DNA from: Inia geoffrensis
Taxonomy: Eukaryota; Chordata; Mammalia; Artiodactyla; Iniidae
Direction: 5' to 3'
Length of the DNA stretch: 64,000 nt
NCBI GenBank assembly: GCA_036417435.1
Contig: CM070910.1
Span: 67,674,784 to 67,738,783 of the forward strand
Shown here: positions 24,901 to 37,170 of the stretch, piece by piece
How positions within the stretch are numbered: position 1 is the first letter of the stretch
How the letters are laid out: the number at the start of each line of letters is the position of its first letter
Notes under the pieces: model-generated
Told to the model about the DNA's origin: nothing
Database searches by the model: none
What the model saw: the letters and a program-made list of their open reading frames with translations, nothing else
Translations under genes and position numbers: made by a program

Positions 24901-27900
24901 AGAGCCTTCAAGGCCATTAGGCTCTTAAATTGCATTACTGCAGATTGCCTTCTGATCTTTGTTTGCATACGTACCCCCTTAATTTTTTTTTTTTTTTTTT
25001 TGCGGTACGCGGGCCTCTCACTGTTGTAGCCTCTCCCGTTGCGGAGCACAGGCTCCAGACGTGCAGGCTTAGCGACCATGGCTCACGGGCCCAGCCGCTC
25101 CGCGGCATGTGGGATCTTCCCGGACCAGGGCACGAACCCATGTCCCCTGCATCGGCAGGCGGACTCTCAACCACTGCGCCACCAAGGAAGCCTCCCGCCC
25201 CCCCCTTAATTTTTGATTAGTGTTAGTGTGGTATATCTTTTTCCCTCATTTAACTTTTTTTTTTTTCTTTTTTTTTTTGTGTGTACATGGGCCTCTCCTC
25301 TCACTGTTGTGGCCTCTCCCGTTGCGGAGCACAGGCTCCCAACGCGCAGGCTCAGCAGCCATGGCTCACGGGCCCAGCTGTTCCGTGGCATGTGGGATCT
25401 TCCCAGACTGGGGCATGAACCCGTGTCCCCTTCATCGGCAGGCGGACTCTCAACCACTGCGCCACCAGGGAAGCCCTCCCTCATTTAACTTTTAACTCAA
25501 TTTTGTCATTCTATTTAAAGTAGGTTTCTGATAGCACATAGACCTTCAGATTACCTGTGAGTAGAGAAGTAAACCAAATTCTGACAGAGTTGGGGTAGAG
25601 AGAGCTTATGAGACTCTGTAGAAAAGAGTAGAAGATACAGAGGACTTAGTTGAAGCAGGTAAAAATCATTCCAGAAAAGGAAAGTCTACCATTAAATGGC
25701 AAAACACAGAACACAGGTTCACATCACTGACTATAGGGAATGGGGTTGGGAGGGGTAGCCTCTGAGGGAGAAACAGATAAATAGAGAAGGGGAGGTATCC
25801 TTGGAGAAGTTAACGATGAAGGAAAGAACAAATGGGAGGAAAATTAAAGATCTCATAGAAATAGAAATAAAACGGCTAACCTGTGTCCTCCTCTAAGCCA
25901 CCCATGGAAACATCCATAAAGAAAGCTGCACAGGAGATTGCAGGGCAGAAGTGCATGGTTTCAAACTCAGAATCCTGATCCCAAATGAAGTGAACCGTTA
26001 CCTTTTCAGTTACTCAGCATGCACTGTTTTGTGTCTCTTTTACACTTCATGTTCTTTCATGTATGATAATTTTGGAGAGTCATTTTCTTTTCTAGTCATT
26101 TTCTAGTGAACTCTTGTATGTGATCTCCATGTATCGTGTATGTAACAGGTAGACTCTGAGTGACTCTCCATGAGGGCCAGGTGTTCTAGACCTCCCTCCC
26201 CTCCTGGCCTTTTAGGTTGCTCCTGAGGCATATTTTCTCTGCAAAAGACATCATGGAAACCCTGGAATCTAATGGTTCGTAGTTTGATTTCATCAGTTCT
26301 CCCTGTGGCAGGTTAGTTTCTGTTGAGTATTTGTGTTACAGTTTATTTCTATTTATTCATTTTTCTTTTCGGAAAGGTGTATGTATGTTTGTTCATTTAT
26401 TCATCACTTGAAACATATGACGACTTAACCGTTCCAGCCACTATGCTTTCAGCTTTAAATGAACAAAATTTTTTCTTAAGGAGCTCAGTCTAATTTGAAA
26501 TATAAAGCCATTTCTTTCATGAATTCAATTCACTGAGCCAATTACTAGTGGTAATAGTTGTCACAGGTAACTCTTAAATGGCACTCCTGTGCCAGGTACT
26601 ATTTTGAGTCTTCATCTGTGTTCAGTCACTTAGCCTTCTTAACAGCCTGTTGATTATCCCCATTTACACTTAGGGGACCAGAGGCTCACAGGCATTAAGT
26701 GCCTTGTTCAAGGTAATGGCTAGTCCATGACTTGAACCCAGGCAGTCTGTCTTTTTTTTTTTTTTTTTTGCAGTACGCGGGCCTCTCACTGTTGTAGCCT
26801 CTCCCGTTGCGGAGCACAGGCTCTGGATGCGCAGGCTCAGTGGCCATGGCTCACGGGCTCAGCTGCTCCGCGGCATGTGGGATCCTCCCGGACCGGGGCA
26901 CGAACCCGTGTCCCCTGCATCAGCAGGCGGACTCTCAACCACTGCGCCACCAGGGAAGCCCCAGGCAGTCTGTCTTGATCGTCTCCGTTCTTAGTCATTA
27001 CTCTGCTGCCTCAGTTAGCTTTGGATCCATCCATTCTGACATCTTTAAGACTAGCTCTTTTATTTAAATAACGTGTGTGTTTAATTTCTTACCACTTCTT
27101 CTGTTGTCATTGTGGTTCATCGTCCTCTGCCTGGTCCAGTGCAGGGCTCTAATCTTTGCTTCTACTCTTACCCTCCCCACAGTCTCTCTTCCATTTAGTA
27201 TTTACAATGATCCTTTTATAGTGTGATCAGATCTCATCACTCTCTTCCTCAGATCCTTCTCTGTCCATGTGGAATGTACTCCAAACCCTTCATCACCTGG
27301 CTCCGGCATGTCTCTGTCTCCTTCCTTTAGCTCTGCTCTGTGTTGATATTTCCTCTGTGGCCTCCCCTGCTGCCCAGGGATATTTGCTTAGCCTAACCCT
27401 TCCTTGTTTGATTTCCTTCAAATTCCCGTCTTTAACACAGCCTCTTCTGACTATCATAGTCAAAGTACCAGTTCTTCTTTCAGCCACTCTCCTTTCACTT
27501 TATCCAGTCATAGCACTTGCTACTTGATATTTTATACTAGTAGGTGTATTCCCCTATTGTCTCTTTGGTTAGATTGTAAGCTGCAGAGGGGCAGGACGTG
27601 GTGGGTCTCATTTACTCAGTGCTGAACTCTAGCAGGTGCTCAGTAAATCTCAGTTGAATGAATGGAGTAAAGAAATGTCTTTACTAATTAATGGGTTAGT
27701 GCTTACTGGGAAACGATATTGAGTTTGTGAAGTTCTCATGCTTTCTGTCTCTGGAATCAGAATCTTCCATATAGATGCTCAGTATCAGGGTTTCACTCAC
27801 CTCATTGTTCCTTCTCACAGGCCAGTGAGTAAATCATATCCATGAGTTCTCCAATTGTGCTTGACTGTTCTGAAACATATTTTGGTATTGTTTCAGTTCT

Positions 27901-29874
27901 CAAATTATATTTCTTAGGAACAAAATTTATGTCATCATTCTTGAATTGTAGTATTTAGTATCCTAGGCCATGGAAAATTGTATACTTGAGATTTTCCAGG
28001 AATGATTAGTGTGCTGCTTGGGCAACTTCTTTTAAATTTAGCTAGAGCAGTGTTTCTTGACTCTATACGTTATTAACCCCCCCAATATTAAATTAAATTT
28101 TAATTTAAATGAATTAAGTCCCCAACCAGAAAAATAAAATGCTAAGAAATAGGAGAGACTCTAAATGCTGAGAAATAAAAAAAGTTGAGCCTTGGAAGGT
28201 CACAAACCATTGCAATGTCTTAAGATTTGTTTTTTTAACCGTCCCCTTCCCCTAATTTTGAATCTCTTTGGGAGTAGTCTCCCAACCCTCCACTGACAAG
28301 GCATGATGTTCAAGTAAGTTCTTAAGATGCTTGAATAAGTCAATTTCAGACATTATATTTTTCTTCTAAAATGTTTCAAAAACCTTTTGGTCAATCTTAA
28401 TAGAATATGGTTTATCATCAAATATACATGATGTTTATTTAAATATGTTAGTAAAATCAGTGACATGCCTTTCACTGCCCAGTTTGGAATTTCAAATTTG
28501 TTCATAGTTTGTTTATCTAATACTAGTTTTTACCTTTAGTATAGGTGCTTCTAACACTTGGAGTGGAGAAAATAGATTATAATTTAAAACTTTAACATAG
28601 ATTTATGTTAAGTATTTTGGTATTATTTCTGATTTTGATTAGAAGAAATCTTATACCTATTCCTGTTTTCTAAGGCATACTTTCCAACTTCTGTTAGCTT
28701 TAGAAGTTTGCGAATCACATATTTACCTTTTGTTTCAGTTACAAACCAGTGGACCATAAGCTTATTTGGCTACCCTTACGGGAGGCATTTGAGGAGCTCT
28801 TTGCGCAGACGTTTTCCAAGAAGCAAAACTTTACATTCTTGGGACACATTCAGACCTGTTACAGGCAGAAACGGTGGCACGATCTCCTCAGACTAATGCA
28901 ACATGTGCACAAGTCGGCTGTCAACAAGGATGGAAAAGAGAGTGAGACGGGTAAGAATGTGACCCAGGCTGCCAGTGGGAGGGCATGAGGCTGAAGTTTA
29001 ATTAGCAGAATTAGGAGAAGAGTTTGGGGGAGCAATGAAGCAGTACACATTAGAGCTTTCTAGGACTTTAGGCAGAGCTGACTAATTTTGAAGTATTGCT
29101 GCTCCTGTGACTCTAGTCAAGATTTCCATCAAAACAGGTGGTCGCTGATGTTGACTTAGTGGTTAGTAAGTCACATGTGCTTAGAAGAAGAGGTTACTTC
29201 CAGAAAACTGGATTCCACAACGAGTGGGGCTTTTGGTGGCTTAGTTTTCTTCTTCCTCATCTATAAATGGGAATAAGAGTACCTACTACAAAGGGTTGTT
29301 GTGAGGATAAACGAGTTAACCAATACGTATGCATATAAACAAACTGATGAGTATAGTGGCTGCACATGGTTGGCATTATGTAAGTGTTTGGACTTAATTT
29401 TTTATACTTCTAAGATGTGATTTTGGTGTGTTAATTGTGTGTTTTTTTAAGTTATATATATTACAACTCAAAGTGTATGTTAAATGCTTGTCTTTATTTT
29501 TCTCTAGGGTCATTACTAAAAGAGAAGTGGGAAGCATTTGGTCTTAGACTCAACCATGCCCAACAACAGATGAAAATGACTGAAAATGCCCTATTGTTTG
29601 CATTTGTAGAGGTATTTTGCTTCGGTTGTTTAGGTTAAGGGAATGTTGATTTGATGCAAAATGCAAGTTTAAGGAGGCTACTGTTTTGTATTCTCTTCAT
29701 GTTGACGTTTTAGGGCTTGTTGTTTAAGACAGTAAACACTTAATGAAATAATTCTTTGGGGGGAAGATTTTTTTTAATGTCCTTTATAGAAATTATAAAG
29801 TCTTGGTGAACACCATCATTACTATTTTTAAAGATGCAGTTGAGAACAACTAGTGAATTTTTTTTATTGTTTCA

Positions 29875-29941
<67 letters not shown>

Positions 29942-32900
29942 GAGAGAGAGAGAGGGAGAGAGAGGGAGAGAGAGAGAGAGAGAGTTGTTGATTCCAGTGC
30001 ATGGGTAGCTCTACTGTTTTCTATCCTGTGACCTTGCAGGATCAACTTAGTTAAATGTTTGTGAGTTAAACTTTTTATATTTTTATTAAAGAAAATTGTC
30101 GCTGTGGCACTCTTCAGACCACACTCTGAGGGAGGTGTAGGAATCTTACTTGAGATGATGTCTTAGTAAGAGAGAAAGTCCCTCAACCGTATATCCATTG
30201 TTGTGGGAAATTTAGTCATCATTGCTTAATCTTAATATGATTGTTTCTAAAATAACCAATGAAAATGTCAAGTGTTCTCAAAATAGGGTTTATACCTATT
30301 TCATGACTTGACATTACACTGGATTTTAATATGTTTGTTCCGTTTTATTTTTTTCAGTTTTATTTACAGAAGATTCTGTGTTAGGATTACCATGAAAACA
30401 AAAGCATAAAGCAGTTTAATAATAGTAAAACAATTACGTTTCTGATGTTGTGTCACTTGAATAGATTGTCCGTTCATTGCTTTTGGAAATAGAACTTGAG
30501 GAGATCAAATCAGTAGAGATGAGGAAAGATTTATCTTGATATTCTTCAGCAACTCTGAAAGGCTCTGAATTACAACCACTATACACTCTTGATTTAGTCA
30601 TTCATCTTTTCTTGGTATACACATAGCCTGACCCTGTATTTATTTTGGGTCTTTTTAATAACCATTTGGTTACCTTTAAACATCTGAATACATTGTAAGT
30701 TATTATTTGCCTTAGCATCCATATAATGGGATGGTCTAGTTTATTGCATCTCATCGTTAGGCTCAGAGAGATTCCCTTGACCCTTTTGGATATTTGAAAA
30801 AAAGTTAACTTGACCTTACTCTGGCAATCAGCTGGCAGCCATTTGGCATTAAGGTGTAAGCTCATCAGGCAGGAGCAGTTTGCCCTTGCCTCTGCTTCTA
30901 ACCCTGCTCACATAACTGTTCTTGGTGAGTGTGTTTGTGTTTGAAATGGACCCTTAACATTTTACTTCATCTTCTAGGGTACATTAGCTCAGGCTGTAAA
31001 GAAAGGAGAGTGGATCTTGTTGGATGAGATTAATCTGGCTGCTCCAGAAACATTAGAATGTCTAAGTGGTTTACTTGAAGGCTCCTCTGGCTCTCTGGTG
31101 TTGCTGGATCGAGGAGACACAGGTAGCGCTTGATCCCGTTGGGGTTTGACTTGATGCGAGGCCTTTTGGCCTCTTTAAAGTAATATTCTTGGGACTTCCC
31201 TGGTGGTCCAGTGGGTAAGACTCCATACTCCCAATGCAGGGGGCCTGGGTTGGATCCCAGGTCGGGGAACTAGATCCAGCATGCTGCAACTAAGTCTGCA
31301 TGCCACAACTAAGACTCGGGGCGGCCTAAATAAATAAATAAAATGTTTTTTTAAAAAAGTAATATTCTTTTGGTTAGGTAGATTACGTGGGCCTCCCAGT
31401 GTGATTTATTTACTCTGTAGATAGTAATTTTCTGCAAAGTCTTATTGTTAGGTGATATAGGGAATGAAAAGAATACGATAATTTGTCAAGGCATTTGGGT
31501 AGTGGGTAATAAGGCATGCACACTCAGTGACAGTGTACGCGCTGGTGAATAGGTGATGAAACATAAATAGCATGAACAACCTCACCATAAGAGATGGTGG
31601 GATGGCAGTTTAAGATTAAGTTGTGTACATAGATCTGGAAACTGATTTCACTGGGGTTTGAGAAAAGGCAAGGATGGTTGAGCAGCCAGTACCAACCTTG
31701 CTGAGCCTTGAGGCATAGTGGTTCACCCTGGGGTTCAGTGGAGTTAGTCTTCCCCTGATCACTTATTGTTACAAGTTGTTGAGAATTTATAGTTTTCTTT
31801 TAACAGAACCACTGGTTCGTCATCCGGATTTCCGTTTATTTGCGTGTATGAATCCAGCAACTGATGTGGGCAAAAGAAATCTCCCACCAGGAATAAGAAA
31901 CAGGTAAGGGGACATGGCTTGGTTCCTGGAGCTGTTTTTAAAATTAAGTTCTCTTTATTTATTGATTGGTAGTATTAACGTAACCAACCCTCATAACAAT
32001 GCTTGAGATTTATTGACTGCTGATACAGGAGTCTTTTTACTTGTAGTAGTCTTCTTTCTGTAGGTGGTAGGAATGTGGAAAACTCCAGAACACTGGGAGT
32101 TTTTTTCCTTTGGGTTGTTCGTATGACATTTAATGGCTCATGGATATTGTTGAAAACAAAAATCTTTCCTCCTTCAGATAGCCTTTTAGCTATTAGAAAA
32201 CCTTCACGTAACGAAATAATAGTATATTATATAACAACGTAAGTGCATTTTAGGCAGAGTCCTCTTGGATGAGACTAATGATGTGTAAAAGAACATTTAA
32301 GTTTCAGTTTTCATCATTAAGCACAGACTGACACGAACAAGATGTTTTATGTATGTAGCATTTGGGAAAAGATAATGACCTTGAAGAACCTAAGGACAGG
32401 ACAGGAATAAAGACACAGACATAGAGAATGGACTGGAGGACACGGGGAGGGGGAAGGGTAAGCTGGGATGAAGTGAGAGAGTGGCAGGGACATATATACA
32501 CTACGAAATGTAAAATAGACAGCTAGTGGGAAGCAGCCGCAGAGCACAGGGAGATCAGCTCGGTGCTTTGTGACCACCTAGAGGGGTGGGATAGGGAGGG
32601 TGGGAGGGAGATGCAAGAGGGAGGGGATATGGGGATATATGTATATGTATAGCTGATGCACTTTGTTATAAAGCAGAAACACACCATTGTAAAGCAGTTA
32701 TGCTCCAATAAAGATGTTAAAAAAAAAGATAAATGACCTTGTTTAATGTTGGTAACCTTTTGTTGAATCTGAGTTTTAAGATAGTGTTAAAACTTTACTA
32801 GATCTTCTCCCACATTATAAAAGTAGTAAAAGCTTTTTAGGAAAATTTTATCAACCACAAGTACGTATTTTCCTTTGCTACAACTATGAACTTTTGATAG

Positions 32901-35900
32901 TGAGGAGGCTTTTTTGTTATTGTTGCATGTACTTTTTGTTACATATAGTTGTAATCAAAAACACCTGAAAATGAGGATGAATAAAGTCTTATTTTTGTAA
33001 CTGTTCTTGCAAGGACTGTCTGACTTTCTTAGAAGTAATAAGGGTAGATTTTTGGTAGCGGTTACATTATCTTCTATTTCATTATGATCAACCTGTATCT
33101 CAAGTTGAAAGGCCTTCATAATTCATATTACAAGCAGGTAAAATGAGTTTATATAACTTCTGTCTTGTGTTTTTGTACTGTCAGAATAGCTGTATGAACT
33201 TCCTCAGAAATGGTTATTATGGAATAATAATTGTCTTAACAGGTTCACAGAACTTTATGTAGAAGAATTGGAAAGTAAAGAAGACTTACAGATCCTTATT
33301 GTGGATTACCTGAAAGGCTTGAGTGTGAACAGGAGCACAGTGCAAGGAATCATAACGTGGGTTCTTTTTGGTTTCTCTTTATAAACTTCTCCTCTGAGCG
33401 TAAAAATGTGTATCTCATGCACGTATGCTGTTTTCTTCTTTTTTGCTTCTAACGAGAGAAGACTGATGGAATGATTATTTAGATTTTACTTTAATGTTGG
33501 AACCTTATGGACTCCCTTGGATTTTCCTAAGGAAACTACATAGAGAGCTTATGAGAATATGTATTGTCAATACCTATGAGAATATGTAAACAATTAGATA
33601 ATGCTTTCCTAATTACTTCTTTATTCATAGCTAAGAGTTTGAATCCCTTGAGATATAAATGGCTTGTATTTTGATCTGCCTTGGTGAAATCCTACTTTTT
33701 GCAATTTGCATATTAGCTTTGTGGAATGTAGAGGGGGGAAGCTTGGCATAATTGATTGAGGCCAGTTTGGAATTATTAGAGTCTTAGCTGAATGAAGTAT
33801 AGAGTGGTTATATCACTTGGTGCTTTAATTTGAGTTTCTTTCCTCTGTTTTTTGTATGCTATGTGGAAAGGGTGCAGTCTTTTGTATCATACACCCTGGG
33901 TTCTAGTGCCGGCTCTGTCAGAAACTAAGTCTCTCATCTGGAGCACGTCCCTTAGTTGATTTTATCTGTGTCCCCCAAACAAGATATACAATATGTAAAG
34001 ATTTTGAAGTTGGATCATATTAGTGTTTTACTTTGCTTTTTGTGCTTTTTTCCTTTTTTTTTTTTTACAACTAGTTATTGAGTGGCTCAGATGCTAGGGA
34101 TACAGTTATAAATAAAACAGACAATCTTGGTTCTTTTCAGGGAGCTTTAATTCTACAGGTGAAGATAATCAGTAAATACTGTTATTTTTGGTTGTGATAA
34201 ATGAAGAAAAAGAACATATAAAGCAAAATGCTGGTTAGAAAATAAAACTTGGAGCCCGGTTTTAAATAGGTTAGTCAAAGAGGCATTTGTCAAAGGGTTT
34301 CGGAGTGGTTTGTCACACCACATTTTAAAATCAGAGCACTTTTTGTTAGCCAAGAATATTTAGACAAAAGCGTAAATATGTGTAGTTAAAATTCAAAAAG
34401 CTGGAGATAAAGCAGTGTGGCTGAAGTGTGGCTCTTATAAAATGCTAATAGGGCTTCCCTGGTGGCACAATGGTTGAGAGTCCGCCTGCCAATGCAGGGG
34501 ACACGGGTTCGTGCCCAGGTCCAGGAAGACCCCACATGCTGTGGAGCGGCTGCACCCGTGAGCCATGGCCGCTGAGATTGCACGTCCGGAGCCTGTGCTC
34601 CACAACGGGAGAGGCCACAACAGTGAGAGGCCCACATACCACAAAAAAAAAAAAAAAAAAAAAAAGCTGATACTACAAGAGGTTCATGTTCCATATGTAA
34701 AAACCCACTTCTGGAATGTAGTCTTTTTACAAAAGAAAGAATGTCTAGCTAGATTGCAAGGAGGGAAGACCTCATTTGGGCAAGAACTTGGGTTTCATCT
34801 CTTTATTTGGTTGCACTGGGTCTTAGTTGTGGCAGGTGGTCTCCTTAGTTGTGGCGTGTGAACTCTTAGTTGCTGCATGCATGTGAGATTTAGTTCCCTG
34901 ACCAGGGATTGAACCTGGGACCCCTGCATTGGGAGTGCAGAGTCTTATCCACTGCGCCACCAGGGAAGTCCCTTGGGTTTCATCTCTGACATGTTTGGTT
35001 ATAGTTGATCTTGTGGCATGTGATCATGAATTTCATGGTTTTTTTTTTTTTTGGCTACTTTGGGTCTTTGGTGCCGTATATTGGGCTTTCTCTAGTTGCG
35101 GCAAGCGGAGCCTATTCTTCATTGCAGCGTGCAGGCTTCTCATTGCGGTGGCTTCTCTTGTTGCAGGCACAGGCTCTGGGCACGTGGGCTTCAGTAGTTG
35201 AGGCATGTGGGCTCAGCATTTGTGGCTCGCAGGCTCTAGAGCGCAGGCTCAGTAGTTGTGGTGCACGGGTTTAGTTGCTCTGCGGCATGTGGGATCTTCC
35301 CAGACCAGGGCTTGAACCCGTGTACCCTGCATTGGCAGGTGGATTCTTAACCACTGCACCACCAGGGAAGTCCTTTATGAATTTTTGAGATTTGCACTTG
35401 ACGTTTCAGTCTGAAACTTCTTCCATCTTGTCATCTTCTGGACTTCTAAATTATGTGGTAATGAAAGTAAAAATGGTCACCCTATCATCCTGCTTTTTAA
35501 CATTTTGTCATTGTTGATTATAACCATATCTGTCCTGCTTTTTAACATTTTGTCATTGTTGATTATAACCATATCTGTAGACTTTCTTTTAAAGCACCAT
35601 TACTTTTGTTTTCTGTTTGCTTATCCATCACCGTTAGAGATTACCCAGGGACTTCATTTGACCCTCATATTAAAGCCGACTTTGGAACCCTGTGTTTGGA
35701 TTCAGTATATTCCTTCTAAGGGCCTCTCATATCTCACTACCATTCCCTTAAAAATCAGACACATCTCACCTTTCTTCTCTTTCCATCCTAAGGGAGATTG
35801 ATCAATATTCATTTTATTATTTTTGATGCTCTAAGAAGTTGTATGTAAGCTTGGCCATCTAATCTATAAAAATGCCTTTTGGTCCTTTTGTAGAGAAATG

Positions 35901-37101
35901 GGAACAACAGCAAAATAGTAGGGCTTATTAGTTAATAAAATAAATCTTTTGAACTGCATCCTCTCTGTAGGTTCTATACAGCTGTGCGGAAGGAGTCTGG
36001 GACAAAATTGGTGGATGGGACCGGCCACAGACCTCACTACAGCCTTCGGACTCTCTGTAGGGCCCTGCGATTTGCAGCCTCCAATCCGTGTGGCAGCATC
36101 CAGCGCTCACTCTATGAGGTCTTTGTACAGTCTGTGTTTGGTTGGGAGCTTGGTGGATGGGCACACCATGGGGAAGGAGCAAGTGGGGATGCCCGTGCCA
36201 GGGTTGCCAGTGTTTTCTGTTTAGTCAGATGAACTCAGAACTTTTCATACCGGAACTACCCTGCCCTTTTTCTACCATTGTATCCCATTTAAAAGTTGTT
36301 CTGGGACTGCCCTGGTGGCGCAGTGGTTAAGAATCCACCTGCCAATGCAGGGTACACAGGTTCAAGCCCTGGTCCAGGAAGATCCCACATGCTGCGGAGC
36401 ATCTAAGCCCGTGCACCACAGCTACTGAGCCTGGGCTCTAGAGCCCGCGAGCCACAACTACTGAAGCCTGCGCATCTAAAGCCCGTGCTCCACAACAAGA
36501 GAAGCCCCCACAATGAGAAGCCCACGCACTGCAACGAAGAATAGCCCCCGCTCGCTGCAACTAGAAAAAGCCTGCACACAGCAACGAAGACCCAACGCAG
36601 CCAATTAATTAATTAATTAATTAAAATAAAGTAAAATAAATAATAAAAAATATATTCTTTAAAAAAAAAGTTGTTCTGGGCACCAGCACCACCCGAGAGG
36701 TTGAATTTTGTTTCTGAAGTAAGTTGGCCTGTTAATTGCAGAAAGATAACTAGTGTTAGCTTATTTGTGTTTTCTCTAGGGCTTTTGTTTGGGTTTCTTA
36801 ACACAGCTTGACAGGGCATCGCACCCAATAGTTCAGAAGCTCATCTGTCAGCACATTGTTTCTGGCAATGTTAAAAGTCTGCTGAAGCAGGTAGGTTATT
36901 TTTTGATTTTTGACTTAAATGAAAGGCTGAAATATCAAATTGTTAGCTGTTTTGTTTTTGGTTTTGGTTTTTTTGCAAAACTTGTTTCTAATTATAAAAG
37001 TTGTCAGTTTGTTCCACAAAATTTTAACGTAGGTGGTGAAAATTCCTGATAATCCTGATCTTTGGAGATTTAAACCCTATAGTTAGTCCTTTCCATCTAA
37101 A

Positions 37102-37170
<69 letters not shown>

